Positions 8,621 through 14,455 of a stretch of DNA of 16,966 nucleotides are shown here, piece by piece. The position numbers and the translations under genes are program-made. The stretch is from a bacterium. GTDB lineage: Bacteria; UBA8248. Every line of letters begins with the position of its first letter. Position 1 is the stretch's first letter. The notes under the pieces were generated by a model. The model was not told the DNA's origin. It saw only the letters and a program-made list of their open reading frames with translations, and ran no database searches. The DNA is taken from positions 1 through 16,966 of the forward strand of contig JAQBZT010000024.1 in assembly GCA_027622355.1 (NCBI GenBank). The letters are read 5' to 3'.

Positions 8621-9127
8621 CTAGCTCGCCATTTTTTTTGGTTCGGTGCCGCCGCCGCGGTAGAGCGCCTGGGACTCGATTTTTTTCTGAAGTTTCAGAA
8701 TGCCATCAATGAGGGTTTCGGGACGGGGCGGGCAGCCCGGCACGTAGATGTCCACCGGCACAATTTCATCAACGCCCTGGACCAACGCGTAATTGTTGAA
8801 AATCCCTCCCGTGGACGCACAAGCACCCATCGAAATCACCCATTTGGGCTCGGGCATCTGATCGTAGATCTGCCGGAGGACGGGCGCCATTTTTCTCGAC
8901 ACGCGTCCTGCGACAATCATCAAGTCCGCCTGGCGGGGTGAGGCGCGGAAAACTTCCGCTCCAAAACGGGCAATGTCGTACTTGCTCGCCGAGGCCGCCA
9001 TCATCTCGATGGCGCAACAGGCCAGCCCGAAGAGCGCGGGCCAGAGGCTGTTCTTGCGGGCCCACTTGATCACATCGGCCGCGCGGCCCAGTACCACCTG
9101 ACCTTCAATGAGCTCCTCTAGTCCCAT
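8621..9127 (-). CDS. nuoB: NADH-quinone oxidoreductase subunit B (NuoB), cluster N2 subunit
   Basis: A 168-residue protein with the four ligands of cluster N2: the tandem C37-C38 (FGLACCAIEMM), C103 (GACASTGG) and C132 (PGCPPRPE). N2 is the last cluster before quinone, so NuoB sits next to NuoD and NuoH (family knowledge). The frame is open to an ATG at 9148, but the ATG at 9127 is preferred: it has GGAG seven bases upstream and gives the usual N-terminus. It overlaps the last ten bases of nuoA, so translation is probably coupled. The C-terminal tail after residue 150 (RGGGTEPKKMAS) is a short basic extension. Confidence 0.96.
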   Translation of the reverse strand: MGLEELIEGQVVLGRAADVIKWARKNSLWPALFGLACCAIEMMAASASKYDIARFGAEVFRASPRQADLMIVAGRVSRKMAPVLRQIYDQMPEPKWVISMGACASTGGIFNNYALVQGVDEIVPVDIYVPGCPPRPETLIDGILKLQKKIESQALYRGGGTEPKKMAS

Positions 9128-9474
9128 TCGAGAGCTCCGCGCTTCCATTCATAGGCCAGGCTCGCCACCAGCAGCGCCATGAAGGGAAGTATCACAAAAA
9201 AACCGTACGTCCCCATCTCCCGAAAACTCACCGCCCAGGGAAAAAGGAAGATGGCCTCCACGTCGAACACGATGAACAACATGGCCACGAGAAAAAACTT
9301 GACGGAAAAACGCCCGTGGGCGCTCGTCTCCGACACGATGCCGCATTCATAGGCCATGCCTTTTTGAACGGTGGGTTTGCGGCGGCCCATCATGAAGGAC
9401 ACCGCAAGGCTCACAACGGCAAAACTGGCGGCGATCCCCACCAGAATGAAAATCGGCAGATATTCACGAAGCAC
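9118..9474 (-). CDS. nuoA: NADH-quinone oxidoreductase subunit A (NuoA)
   Basis: The product is a 118-residue, three-helix membrane subunit. Conserved points are YECG at residues 42-45, whose Cys lies in the loop near the quinone site, and FDVE at 70-73 in helix 2 (family knowledge). The GTG at 9474 gives LREYLPIFILVG right at the N-terminus, as in most NuoA proteins, with a G-rich stretch (GGGATGGGG) upstream. An ATG at 9531 would add 19 residues but has no ribosome site and lies only about 23 bases after the predicted transcription start. It is the first gene of the operon, with the promoter about 90 bp upstream, and its end overlaps nuoB. Confidence 0.94.
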   Translation of the reverse strand: MLREYLPIFILVGIAASFAVVSLAVSFMMGRRKPTVQKGMAYECGIVSETSAHGRFSVKFFLVAMLFIVFDVEAIFLFPWAVSFREMGTYGFFVILPFMALLVASLAYEWKRGALEWD

Positions 9475-9560
9475 AGCCCGGCCCCATCCCAAAAAATGGC
9501 GACCGATGGCCCTTTCGCCTGATAGAACCATCAGAATCGCCCAGATTCACAACGAAGCGC

Positions 9561-9589
9561 ATCTTACGAAGGCACTCCCTGGGTGTCAA
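9561..9589 (-). promoter_or_regulatory. Sigma70-type promoter for the nuo operon
   Basis: On the minus strand the sequence reads TTGACA (9589-9584), a 17-bp spacer, then TAAGAT (9566-9561). The -35 box is a perfect consensus match and the -10 box matches at four of six positions, with ideal spacing. Transcription would start near 9554, giving a leader of about 80 bases before the GTG of nuoA. No other promoter this good is visible inside the eleven-gene run, so it probably drives the whole operon. This is a sequence match only. Confidence 0.7.
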
Positions 9590-9609
9590 CAATTCCGGGG
9601 CCGATTGTT
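9588..9609. promoter_or_regulatory. Dyad AACAAT-N10-ATTGTT overlapping the nuo -35 box (possible operator)
   Basis: Two perfect 6-bp arms (AACAAT and ATTGTT) are separated by 10 GC-rich bases, so their centres are about one and a half helical turns apart. The arm at 9588-9593 overlaps the last bases of the nuo -35 hexamer. The symmetry and position suit a dimeric transcription factor, but I do not recognise the motif and no regulator gene lies nearby. Confidence 0.3.
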
Positions 9610-9631
9610 CTGGAAAATCCGCGAATTTCAA

Positions 9632-9649
9632 GGCGATTCGAGAATCGCC
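9632..9649. terminator. Perfect 18-bp palindrome GGCGATTCGAGAATCGCC: weak terminator or operator
   Basis: The arms GGCGATTC and GAATCGCC are exact complements with a 2-base centre (or a 7-bp stem with a 4-base loop). It lies about 10 bp after the stop of the HEAT/TPR gene and 43 bp before the nuo -35 box. On the minus strand it is followed by TTGAAATT, not a strong U-tract, so it could be a weak terminator for the upstream gene or a binding site for a regulator of nuo. Confidence 0.4.
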
Positions 9650-9659
9650 CGCATCGCGG

Positions 9660-10322
9660 CTAAAGTTCCCTCTCCCGCTGCTTGCGAAGGGCCTCCTGGA
9701 GCGCGCCGATATAGCGGCGTGCGCCCTCCGAGTAGGGATGAACCGCGAGCGTGCGCTCAAAAGCCTCGACAGCGTTCTCCAGATCGCCCAGCCCAACATA
9801 GTTCAGCCCCAGACCGAAAAGCGCCCCCACGTGAAAGGGATTGAGTGACAGTACCTGTCGGCAGTCCGCGATGGACTCGCGGTACTTCCCGGCCAGATAG
9901 TAGGCTGTCGCACGCTTGTTCCATCCCTCGGGAAACCCCCTATCGCGGCGGATGATCTCCGCGAAATCCAGGATGGCGCCCCGCAAATCCCCCGTCTCCA
10001 TCCGGGCCACCCCCCGTGCCATCAGGCGATCAAGCTCGGGATTGCCAGAGCGCATCCAGATTTGCCAGAGCGCGGCGTGGGCGGCTTCCCGGACGGCGGG
10101 ATCCGGGTCGCGCAATAGGGCGGCCAGCTCCGGGGTATGGGCGAATAATCCTTTGCCCCCAATGGCTTTTGCCGCATCAATGCGGACCGAGGGCCGGGGG
10201 TCCTTCAGCCTTTCCAAGGGGCTGGAAGCCGGAGCGCCCTGGGCGGCGGGTCCCGCGGCCAACCCAAGGGCCAACCCCAAAAAGGCGCTCAGGCAAAGGG
10301 CTTTCCATCTCATGTTCTGCAT
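9660..10322 (-). CDS. Exported HEAT-repeat / TPR-repeat protein of unknown function
   Basis: A 220-residue protein. Residues 1-30 form a clear signal peptide: a basic start (MRWK), a Leu/Ala-rich core, and Ala-rich residues with a likely cut near AQGA. Residues 34-89 look like HEAT-type repeats (LERLKDPRPSVRIDAAKAIG; LLRDPDPAVREAAHAAL). Residues 95-195 hold about three tetratricopeptide repeats with the usual spacing (GDLRGAILDFAEIIRRD; GKYRESIADCRQVLSLNP; GDLENAVEAFERTLAVHP). These repeats bind proteins, so it is likely a periplasmic scaffold; no enzyme motif is present. The ATG at 10322 is chosen over the one at 10379 because GAGGAGG lies six bases upstream and it places the signal peptide at the N-terminus. 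It is co-oriented with nuo but separated by the nuo promoter, so a role with complex I is only possible, not shown. Confidence 0.85.
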   Translation of the reverse strand: MQNMRWKALCLSAFLGLALGLAAGPAAQGAPASSPLERLKDPRPSVRIDAAKAIGGKGLFAHTPELAALLRDPDPAVREAAHAALWQIWMRSGNPELDRLMARGVARMETGDLRGAILDFAEIIRRDRGFPEGWNKRATAYYLAGKYRESIADCRQVLSLNPFHVGALFGLGLNYVGLGDLENAVEAFERTLAVHPYSEGARRYIGALQEALRKQREREL

Positions 10323-10342
10323 AGCCGCCTCCTCAAAATCAT

Positions 10343-10375
10343 ATAATACATTGAATATATTGGCTTTAACTAAAT
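10343..10375 (-). promoter_or_regulatory. AT-rich promoter region of the HEAT/TPR gene
   Basis: A conspicuous AT-rich block in otherwise GC-rich DNA. On the minus strand TATTAT (10348-10343) could be a -10 box, with GTTAAA (10370-10365) as a poor -35 box 16 bp upstream. A start of transcription here would leave a very short leader before the GAGGAGG ribosome site at 10328-10334. The assignment is tentative. Confidence 0.35.
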
Positions 10376-10425
10376 TCACTCCTCCGGCCGCCCAGTCCGC
10401 CGTGGCGGGTCCTCCACGCCGTAGA

Positions 10426-11295
10426 TTACCCCCACAAGATGAGAAGGACGACCCCCAGAAAAATGACAGCGCCGCCCCCTACCGCCTCCCGGATACCCTC
10501 GCGCTCCCCGAACAGGAAATAGCCCAGCGCCATCGCGAAAAAGATCTCCATCTGCTTGACCGACTCCACATAGGAGGAAAGCTGAATCCGGTAGGCCTCT
10601 CCCTGGCTCAGGCTCGTCAGGGCGGCGAACAGACCCAGCAGGAAAAAACTTTTCCAGTGCCGGGACATCTGGGAAAAATGCGTGGAGGAATAGCGGGCCA
10701 CCACCGGAAAGGCACAAAGCGCGGCCGCCGCGTAGGTGCCCACCGTGGCGAAGGGGGTATTCGAGGTGAGCACCGCCCACTTGAACGTCGCGACCGAGGG
10801 TGCATAGAGCACCGCCGAGATCAGCGCGTAGCGCTGTCCCTTGTCCACGAAAAGCGCCCGGATCGGCTCCAGCGGGGAAAGGCGCATCCGGGTGATGTTG
10901 AGAAGATAAACGCCCGCCACCGTCAAGCCGATCCCCGCCAGCCCTATGAGAGAGGGCGTCTCCCCCAGCATGAAGAACGCGAAGACGACCAGCCAGATCA
11001 GCGAGGTCTTCCACAGGGGGCCGACCCGGGTGATGTCCCCGTACAAAAGCGCCTTCGAGAGAAACAGCGTGGCCGCCGTCTGGCTGATGGCGAAAAAGAA
11101 ACACGCCCAGTAAAAGCCCGGCTTGAGCTCCGGCACCCCTTCCCAGAGAAGCGGCACCGCCGCGAAGGGAAGAATAAAAAGGAAGCGGCCCAGCACGCTG
11201 ATGTACTCATCGAGGCTGTGGCCCAGGTGCTTCATCGCGGCGTTCCGAGACGCCTGGGCAAGCCCCGACACCAGCGACAAGAAAACCCAATCCAC
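10426..11295 (-). CDS. EamA/DMT-superfamily transporter
   Basis: A 289-residue integral membrane protein with about ten hydrophobic helices in two similar halves, the layout of the drug/metabolite transporter EamA family. Family-like landmarks are ALLYGDITRVGPLWKTSLIW (residues 82-101), where the first half pairs with the conserved Pro region, a GETPSLIGLAGIGLTVAGVYLL loop and helix, and a matching GEREGIREAVGGGAVIFLG near the end (263-281). Such proteins export or import amino acids, metabolites or drugs; the substrate cannot be read from sequence. The start is GTG at 11295, supported by AAGGAGG seven bases upstream. Transcribed divergently from the MFS gene, with its own likely promoter at 11338-11366. 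Confidence 0.9.
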   Translation of the reverse strand: MDWVFLSLVSGLAQASRNAAMKHLGHSLDEYISVLGRFLFILPFAAVPLLWEGVPELKPGFYWACFFFAISQTAATLFLSKALLYGDITRVGPLWKTSLIWLVVFAFFMLGETPSLIGLAGIGLTVAGVYLLNITRMRLSPLEPIRALFVDKGQRYALISAVLYAPSVATFKWAVLTSNTPFATVGTYAAAALCAFPVVARYSSTHFSQMSRHWKSFFLLGLFAALTSLSQGEAYRIQLSSYVESVKQMEIFFAMALGYFLFGEREGIREAVGGGAVIFLGVVLLILWG

Positions 11296-11337
11296 CGCCC
11301 GCCTCCTTGTTCGTTTCGGCCGATTCCCCGCCGATCC

Positions 11338-11366
11338 GTTCTACGCCCCGTCCTATCTCCTGACAA
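11338..11366 (-). promoter_or_regulatory. Sigma70-type promoter for the EamA transporter gene
   Basis: On the minus strand TTGTCA (11366-11361, five of six consensus bases) is followed after 17 bp by TAGAAC (11343-11338, four of six). Transcription would begin near 11331, about 36 bases before the GTG start. Confidence 0.5.
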
Positions 11367-11409
11367 GAAACGCCTCCGGCCCGGGAAGTCAGATCTGCCG
11401 CCAGCGTGC

Positions 11410-11436
11410 TATCTTCGGGAAAATCTTTTCGCCGAA
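11410..11436 (+). promoter_or_regulatory. Extended -10 element and overlapping dyad upstream of the MFS gene
   Basis: TGCTATCTT (11407-11415) reads as an extended -10 box on the plus strand, with no clear -35. Directly overlapping is a near-perfect inverted repeat: TTCGGGAAAA (11414-11423) pairs with TTTTC-g-CCGAA (11426-11436), leaving a 2-base loop and a one-base bulge. It ends one base before the ribosome site (AAGGA). It could act as an operator or as an RNA hairpin limiting translation. Confidence 0.35.
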
Positions 11437-11449
11437 AAAGGATTCCGCC

Positions 11450-12712
11450 TTGACCTCAGCCGCTTCCCCGCCATCGCGCCCCTATCTCTGGTACGGCTGG
11501 GTGGTGCTGGCGGTCGTGTTCATCGCCATCACCACCCTGAGCGCGGTGCGCAGCTCGCTCGGCTTTTTTATTCCCTCGCTGGAAGCGGAGTTCGGCTGGA
11601 GCCGGGCGCAGTCCTCGGGCGCGTTTTCGGCCTCGCTCATCGGCCAGGCGGCCACCGCCTACTTCTTCGGCTGGCTGACCGAAAAATGGGGCGTCCGCAA
11701 AACGATGTCGCTCGGCGTCCTCATCGCGGGCGCCGCCTTGCTGATCGGCCCCTTCATCCACTCCCTTTTCGTTTTCTACCTGATGTACTTCTTCCTCTCG
11801 GCCGGCATGATCGCCGCGACCTACGTTCCCCAGGTCGTCGCCATCTCCAACTGGTTCGTGCGAAAGCGCGGGATGGCGATGGGCATCTCGAACACCTCCC
11901 AGGGATTCGCGCCTATCCTCAACCTGGCGACGCCCGTTCTCATCGGCGCGCTCGGCTGGCGGTACAGCTACCTCGCGATGGCCGCCTTCGTGCTGTTGTT
12001 CACCCTGCCCGTCACGGCGATCTTCCAGCGCGATCACCCGCGCGACAAAGGCACCGTGCCGGACGCGCCCTTTCTCCATAGGGAAGAGACACCCCCCGGC
12101 GCCGGCGAAACCCGGCCCGCCGAAGTTTCTTCCCCGGACAAAAGAAGCGCGCTCAGCCTCCGCTTTTTCTATCTCGCCGGGACATTCGGGGCGGTGGCCT
12201 ACGTCTTCGCCTCCACCATCGTCCACACCGTCCCCCTGGCCCGCTCCTACGGCTTCTCCGCCCCGGAAAGCGCCGTTTTGTTCGCGATCGGGGGCGGCTT
12301 TCTCGTGGCGGGAAACCTGATCAGCGGCCTCTCGGATCGGATTGGAAGGGGACCCACCTTCATCACCGGCGCCTTGATCGGAAGCCTCGCCGCGTGCCTG
12401 CTCGCCCTCTTCGGCGCGGGCGCACCCCTCCTGCAAATCTACGCGGGGGTCGCGCTCGCGGGGGTGGCCCTGGGGATGATCCGGCCCACGACATCGGCCC
12501 TGCTGGCCGATCACTTCTCGGGGCCGGGCTTCGGGAGGATGAACGACCTCGTCAACATGGCCTTTTCGATCTTCGGCGCGGCGGGCCCTTTCGCGACCGG
12601 CTATCTCTTCGATCGGACCGGGGGATACCGGGCGGGCTTTCTCGTCATCGCGGGCTTTTATCTGCTCGGCGCGGTTTTCGCCGGAGCGCTCTCGCGCTTT
12701 CAGACGCGGTAG
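11450..12712 (+). CDS. MFS transporter, monocarboxylate / oxalate-formate antiporter-like
   Basis: A 420-residue protein with about twelve membrane helices in two six-helix halves joined by a polar loop (about residues 193-236). Major-facilitator motif A is present after helix 2 (GWLTEKWGVRKTMSLG, 74-89) and its counterpart in the second half (GLSDRIGRGPTFITG, 293-307). The stretch NWFVRKRGMAMGISNTSQG (134-152) is typical of the MCT/OFA group that moves organic acids; the exact substrate is unknown. The start is TTG at 11450, with AAAGGA seven bases upstream. The frame is open back to 11123, but that part overlaps the divergent EamA gene and is not membrane-like. It is the only confident plus-strand gene in the window. 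I see no clear terminator after it. Confidence 0.92.
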   Translation: MTSAASPPSRPYLWYGWVVLAVVFIAITTLSAVRSSLGFFIPSLEAEFGWSRAQSSGAFSASLIGQAATAYFFGWLTEKWGVRKTMSLGVLIAGAALLIGPFIHSLFVFYLMYFFLSAGMIAATYVPQVVAISNWFVRKRGMAMGISNTSQGFAPILNLATPVLIGALGWRYSYLAMAAFVLLFTLPVTAIFQRDHPRDKGTVPDAPFLHREETPPGAGETRPAEVSSPDKRSALSLRFFYLAGTFGAVAYVFASTIVHTVPLARSYGFSAPESAVLFAIGGGFLVAGNLISGLSDRIGRGPTFITGALIGSLAACLLALFGAGAPLLQIYAGVALAGVALGMIRPTTSALLADHFSGPGFGRMNDLVNMAFSIFGAAGPFATGYLFDRTGGYRAGFLVIAGFYLLGAVFAGALSRFQTR

Positions 12713-12799
12713 CCTCCTGCTTCAGGAAAAAATCTCCCCCACTTCCTGATGACCGCTGCCCGCTCGTCGTTCATGTCTCATCCCCAACGCGCGAAAACT

Positions 12800-12824
12800 C
12801 CCGCATTAGCCCGCAGCATCCCGC
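12800..12824. repeat. 25-bp direct repeat, copy 1
   Basis: This copy matches the one at 12836-12860 at 24 of 25 positions (A-G-C versus A-T-C after CCCGCATT). The copies start 36 bp apart, and the bases before each are also alike (runs of A then C), which suggests a decayed 36-bp tandem duplication. Origin and function are unknown. Confidence 0.75.
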
Positions 12825-12835
12825 TCTCAAAAAAA

Positions 12836-12860
12836 CCCGCATTATCCCGCAGCATCCCGC
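12836..12860. repeat. 25-bp direct repeat, copy 2
   Basis: Second copy of the unit at 12800-12824, with one mismatch. It lies 18 bp before the left target duplication of the MITE-like element. Only two copies are seen, so this is not a CRISPR array. Confidence 0.75.
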
Positions 12861-12878
12861 CATCGCCCCGCCAGCGCT

Positions 12879-12887
12879 CAAAATTCG
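12879..12887. repeat. Left 9-bp target-site duplication of the MITE-like element
   Basis: CAAAATTCG, identical to and in the same orientation as 13029-13037. It abuts the left terminal inverted repeat. Confidence 0.65.
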
Positions 12888-13028
12888 GCAGTGGGTCAGT
12901 TTGCACAATGGATCAGCGGTGTCATTCCGAAGGAGCGAAGCGACTGAGGAATCTGCTGTGGAAAAGCAGATTCCTTGCACCTCCAGCACTCGGAATGACA
13001 AGAAATACAGACAAACTGACCCACTCCC
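12888..13028. mobile_element. MITE-like nested-palindrome element with 9-bp target duplication
   Basis: The outer inverted repeats are 14 bp and exact: AGTGGGTCAGTTTG (12890-12903) and CAAACTGACCCACT (13012-13025). Inside them are GTCATTCCGA (12921-12930) paired with TCGGAATGAC (12990-12999), and AGGAATCTGCT (12947-12957) paired with AGCAGATTCCT (12965-12975) around a 7-base loop. The 9-bp sequence CAAAATTCG occurs directly on both sides (12879-12887 and 13029-13037), as a target duplication would. No transposase is encoded, so it would need to be moved in trans. The inner GTCATTCCGA...AGGAATCT motif resembles dispersed repeats common in bacterial genomes. The transposase family is not assigned. 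Confidence 0.75.
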
Positions 13029-13037
13029 CAAAATTCG
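13029..13037. repeat. Right 9-bp target-site duplication of the MITE-like element
   Basis: CAAAATTCG, identical to 12879-12887. It abuts the right terminal inverted repeat. Confidence 0.65.
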
Positions 13038-13199
13038 CGCCGTATCGCGCAATCGCTCCGCCGGCCCCCTTTCGCCCAGCCCGGCGACGGGCTCCACTCT
13101 CGCACATGGGGAGGGAAAAGCCTGTGCAGAAAATGCGGGGAGATTCGGATCGCGCGCGGGCTAGCTCGCCACCGTCTCATCGTTCATAACGACATCCTC

Positions 13200-13232
13200 A
13201 AAAAAAAACGGAGGGACGCTTCCGCCCCTCCG
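13200..13232 (-). terminator. Intrinsic terminator after the nitrile hydratase genes
   Basis: On the minus strand CGGAGGG (13232-13226) pairs exactly with CCCTCCG (13215-13209), with the loop region able to pair further, followed by nine T residues (13208-13200). It lies about 32 bp after the alpha-subunit stop and is a textbook Rho-independent terminator for that transcript. Confidence 0.88.
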
Positions 13233-13263
13233 CCGTCTGGGATGGCCCGCCCGGGGGAAAAAC

Positions 13264-14013
13264 CTAGCCGACGAGCGCGCCCTTTCCGGCCTCGAACTCC
13301 TCGGGGGTGAGGGCGTCGGCGCACCCGATCATGGAATCGCGGACCACGATCTGCGCCAGCTTCTCCTCGCTCCAGCCCTCGGTGCCCCGCGGCCGGCGCG
13401 GAATGATCAGGAAGCGGCAGTCCGCCGTGCTGTCCACGACCCGAAGCTCGACACCCTTCGGCGGCGTGTAGCCCAGATCGGCGAGGGCGCCGTGGGGATC
13501 GGTCACCGCCTTGCTGCGGTAGGGGAAGCTCTTGTACCAGGTCGGCGGCTGGCCGAGCAGCGCCCGCGGATAGCACGAGCACAGCGTGCAGACCACCATG
13601 TAGTGCACCTTGTCGGTGTTCTCGATGGCGACCAGGTGGTCGATGGCGGTGGTGTCGATGCCGAGTTCCAGGCAGGCGGCGGCCGCGTCGGTCAGGAGTC
13701 TTTCCTTGAACGCCGGGTCGGTCCAGGCGCGGGCGACGACGCGCGATCCGATGGCCGGGGTCTGGGAGTAGATCACCTCGACCTCGCGGCGCACCTCGTC
13801 AATCGTGAGAATGCCCTTTTCGCGCAGCAGGTTGATGAGCGCGGCCGTGCGCACCTGGAAGTAATCGAGCTCGTGCTCGACGCGCTCGACGGGGTCTTCC
13901 TCGTGGGAATGGCCATGATCGTGGCCGCCCTCGCCATGATCGTGGCCGTGATCGTGGCCGCCTCCCCGCCCCCGGTGCTCGAAGTAGTGGTTCGGATCGT
14001 TCGTCGTGACCAT
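13264..14013 (-). CDS. nthA: Nitrile hydratase alpha subunit, cobalt type, with His-rich N-terminus
   Basis: A 249-residue protein matching nitrile hydratase alpha and thiocyanate hydrolase gamma subunits. The metal-claw motif is V-C142-T-L-C145-S146-C147; Thr in the second place is the mark of cobalt enzymes (iron enzymes have CSLCSC). Other family landmarks follow: YPRALLGQPPTWYKSFPYR (148-166), VVDSTADCRFLIIPRRPRGT (192-211) and a final VVRDSMIG (223-230). The enzyme hydrates nitriles to amides (family knowledge). Residues 13-37 are a His/Asp/Gly tract with nine His (HDHGHDH type), encoded by 21-bp in-frame repeats. The ATG at 14013 has GAGG six bases upstream; the longer frame to 14088 would overlap the beta gene. 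It is 37 bp downstream of the beta-type gene. No activator/metallochaperone gene is seen nearby. Thiocyanate hydrolase is a possible alternative. Confidence 0.93.
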   Translation of the reverse strand: MVTTNDPNHYFEHRGRGGGHDHGHDHGEGGHDHGHSHEEDPVERVEHELDYFQVRTAALINLLREKGILTIDEVRREVEVIYSQTPAIGSRVVARAWTDPAFKERLLTDAAAACLELGIDTTAIDHLVAIENTDKVHYMVVCTLCSCYPRALLGQPPTWYKSFPYRSKAVTDPHGALADLGYTPPKGVELRVVDSTADCRFLIIPRRPRGTEGWSEEKLAQIVVRDSMIGCADALTPEEFEAGKGALVG

Positions 14014-14050
14014 GTTTGACCTCGAATTGTCGGATGGAAAAAGCTCGCCC

Positions 14051-14335
14051 CTAGGCCGGATCGAGCCAATGCTCAAAAATCTCGACAACCACCGAATCCG
14101 CGTCCTTGCCCGGATTGTGATCCCACAAACCGTTCAGGGGGAATTTCACCCAGTAGAGTTCGCAGAGCGGAAGGCCGTCCTTGCCGTAGGCCAGATCTTC
14201 GGGATTGCGGAACCTGCCGAAGTAGCGGTCAATCACCCCGCTCTTCCCGCGGAGGTAGAGCGGCGTGCGGATGTGGCCCGGCGGAAACTTGTGCTTCACG
14301 CGAACCGGATCGCCCACCTTGAATTTCGTGTCCAT
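14051..14335 (-). CDS. Nitrile hydratase beta-type subunit, C-terminal SH3-like half only
   Basis: A 94-residue protein equal to the C-terminal barrel domain of nitrile hydratase beta: FKVGDPVRVK at residues 5-14, GHIRTPLYLRGKSGVI at 20-35 (family GHTRxPxYxRGxxGxI), and a final VVVEIFEHWLDPA. Ordinary beta subunits are about 220 residues and begin with a helical domain; here that half is absent. The start is certain, because the ATG at 14335 has AGGAGAG five bases upstream, and the next frame upstream lacks beta sequence. So it is a stand-alone half subunit rather than a misread start. In thiocyanate hydrolase and toyocamycin nitrile hydratase the two beta halves are separate genes; no N-terminal half is seen in this window. 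It lies directly upstream of the alpha gene. Confidence 0.88.
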   Translation of the reverse strand: MDTKFKVGDPVRVKHKFPPGHIRTPLYLRGKSGVIDRYFGRFRNPEDLAYGKDGLPLCELYWVKFPLNGLWDHNPGKDADSVVVEIFEHWLDPA

Positions 14336-14421
14336 GGTTCTCTCCTGCGGTGTCATCTTCCGGCAGCAGATGGGCCGGAGCGAATGGAAACACCTGAATT
14401 TTGCCCCCCCGCTTCCGGTCT

Positions 14422-14455
14422 GTCTAGAGCTTATATCCCAACCCGTCTAGAGCTT
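14422..14455. repeat. Short duplication at the end of the amidohydrolase gene
   Basis: GTCTAGAGCTT occurs at 14422-14432 and again at 14445-14455, 23 bp apart. On the minus strand each copy reads (TA[C/T])AAGCTCTAGAC, i.e. Tyr-Lys-Leu-stop. The first-met copy is the real end of the amidohydrolase; the second lies in another frame. Confidence 0.6.

Larger units (their letters stand above)
12713..13263. other. 551-bp gene-free, repeat-rich interval
   Basis: I find no convincing gene. The interval lies between the stops of the converging MFS gene and nitrile hydratase alpha gene. It contains a 25-bp imperfect direct repeat (12800-12860), a MITE-like nested palindrome (12888-13028) with flanking direct repeats, and a terminator (13200-13232). 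Open frames here have no ribosome sites and are built from the repeats. On the minus strand, just past the terminator, an eight-codon frame (MNDETVAS, 13187-13161) has GAGG upstream; it may be chance or the remnant of a gene. Confidence 0.7.

Noticed and set aside
9475..9531. Longer NuoA starting at the ATG at 9531
   Set aside because: No ribosome site, 19 extra residues unlike the family, and almost at the predicted transcription start. The GTG at 9474 gives a normal NuoA.
12716..12735. Short CCTG-CAGG hairpin followed by six A residues just after the MFS stop
   Set aside because: The stem is only about five pairs and the following run is A on the plus strand, so it is not a terminator for the MFS gene.
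12800..12860. Possible CRISPR array
   Set aside because: Only two copies with an 11-bp space between them and no cas genes in the window.
12771..13097. A 108-codon minus-strand frame with an internal repeat (GCCGIMR type)
   Set aside because: Its repeat is simply the 25-bp DNA repeat translated, and it runs through the MITE-like element. No ribosome site or recognisable domain.
12394..13189. Plus-strand frames overlapping the end of the MFS gene and the repeat region
   Set aside because: They overlap a clear gene in another frame or are made of repeats and low-complexity Pro/Arg/Ser sequence.
13490..14019. Plus-strand 175-codon frame opposite nitrile hydratase alpha with a hydrophobic Met/Ile/Val/Ala stretch
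   Set aside because: The hydrophobic stretch is the antisense reading of the His/Asp/Gly repeat; the real gene on the other strand has full family motifs.
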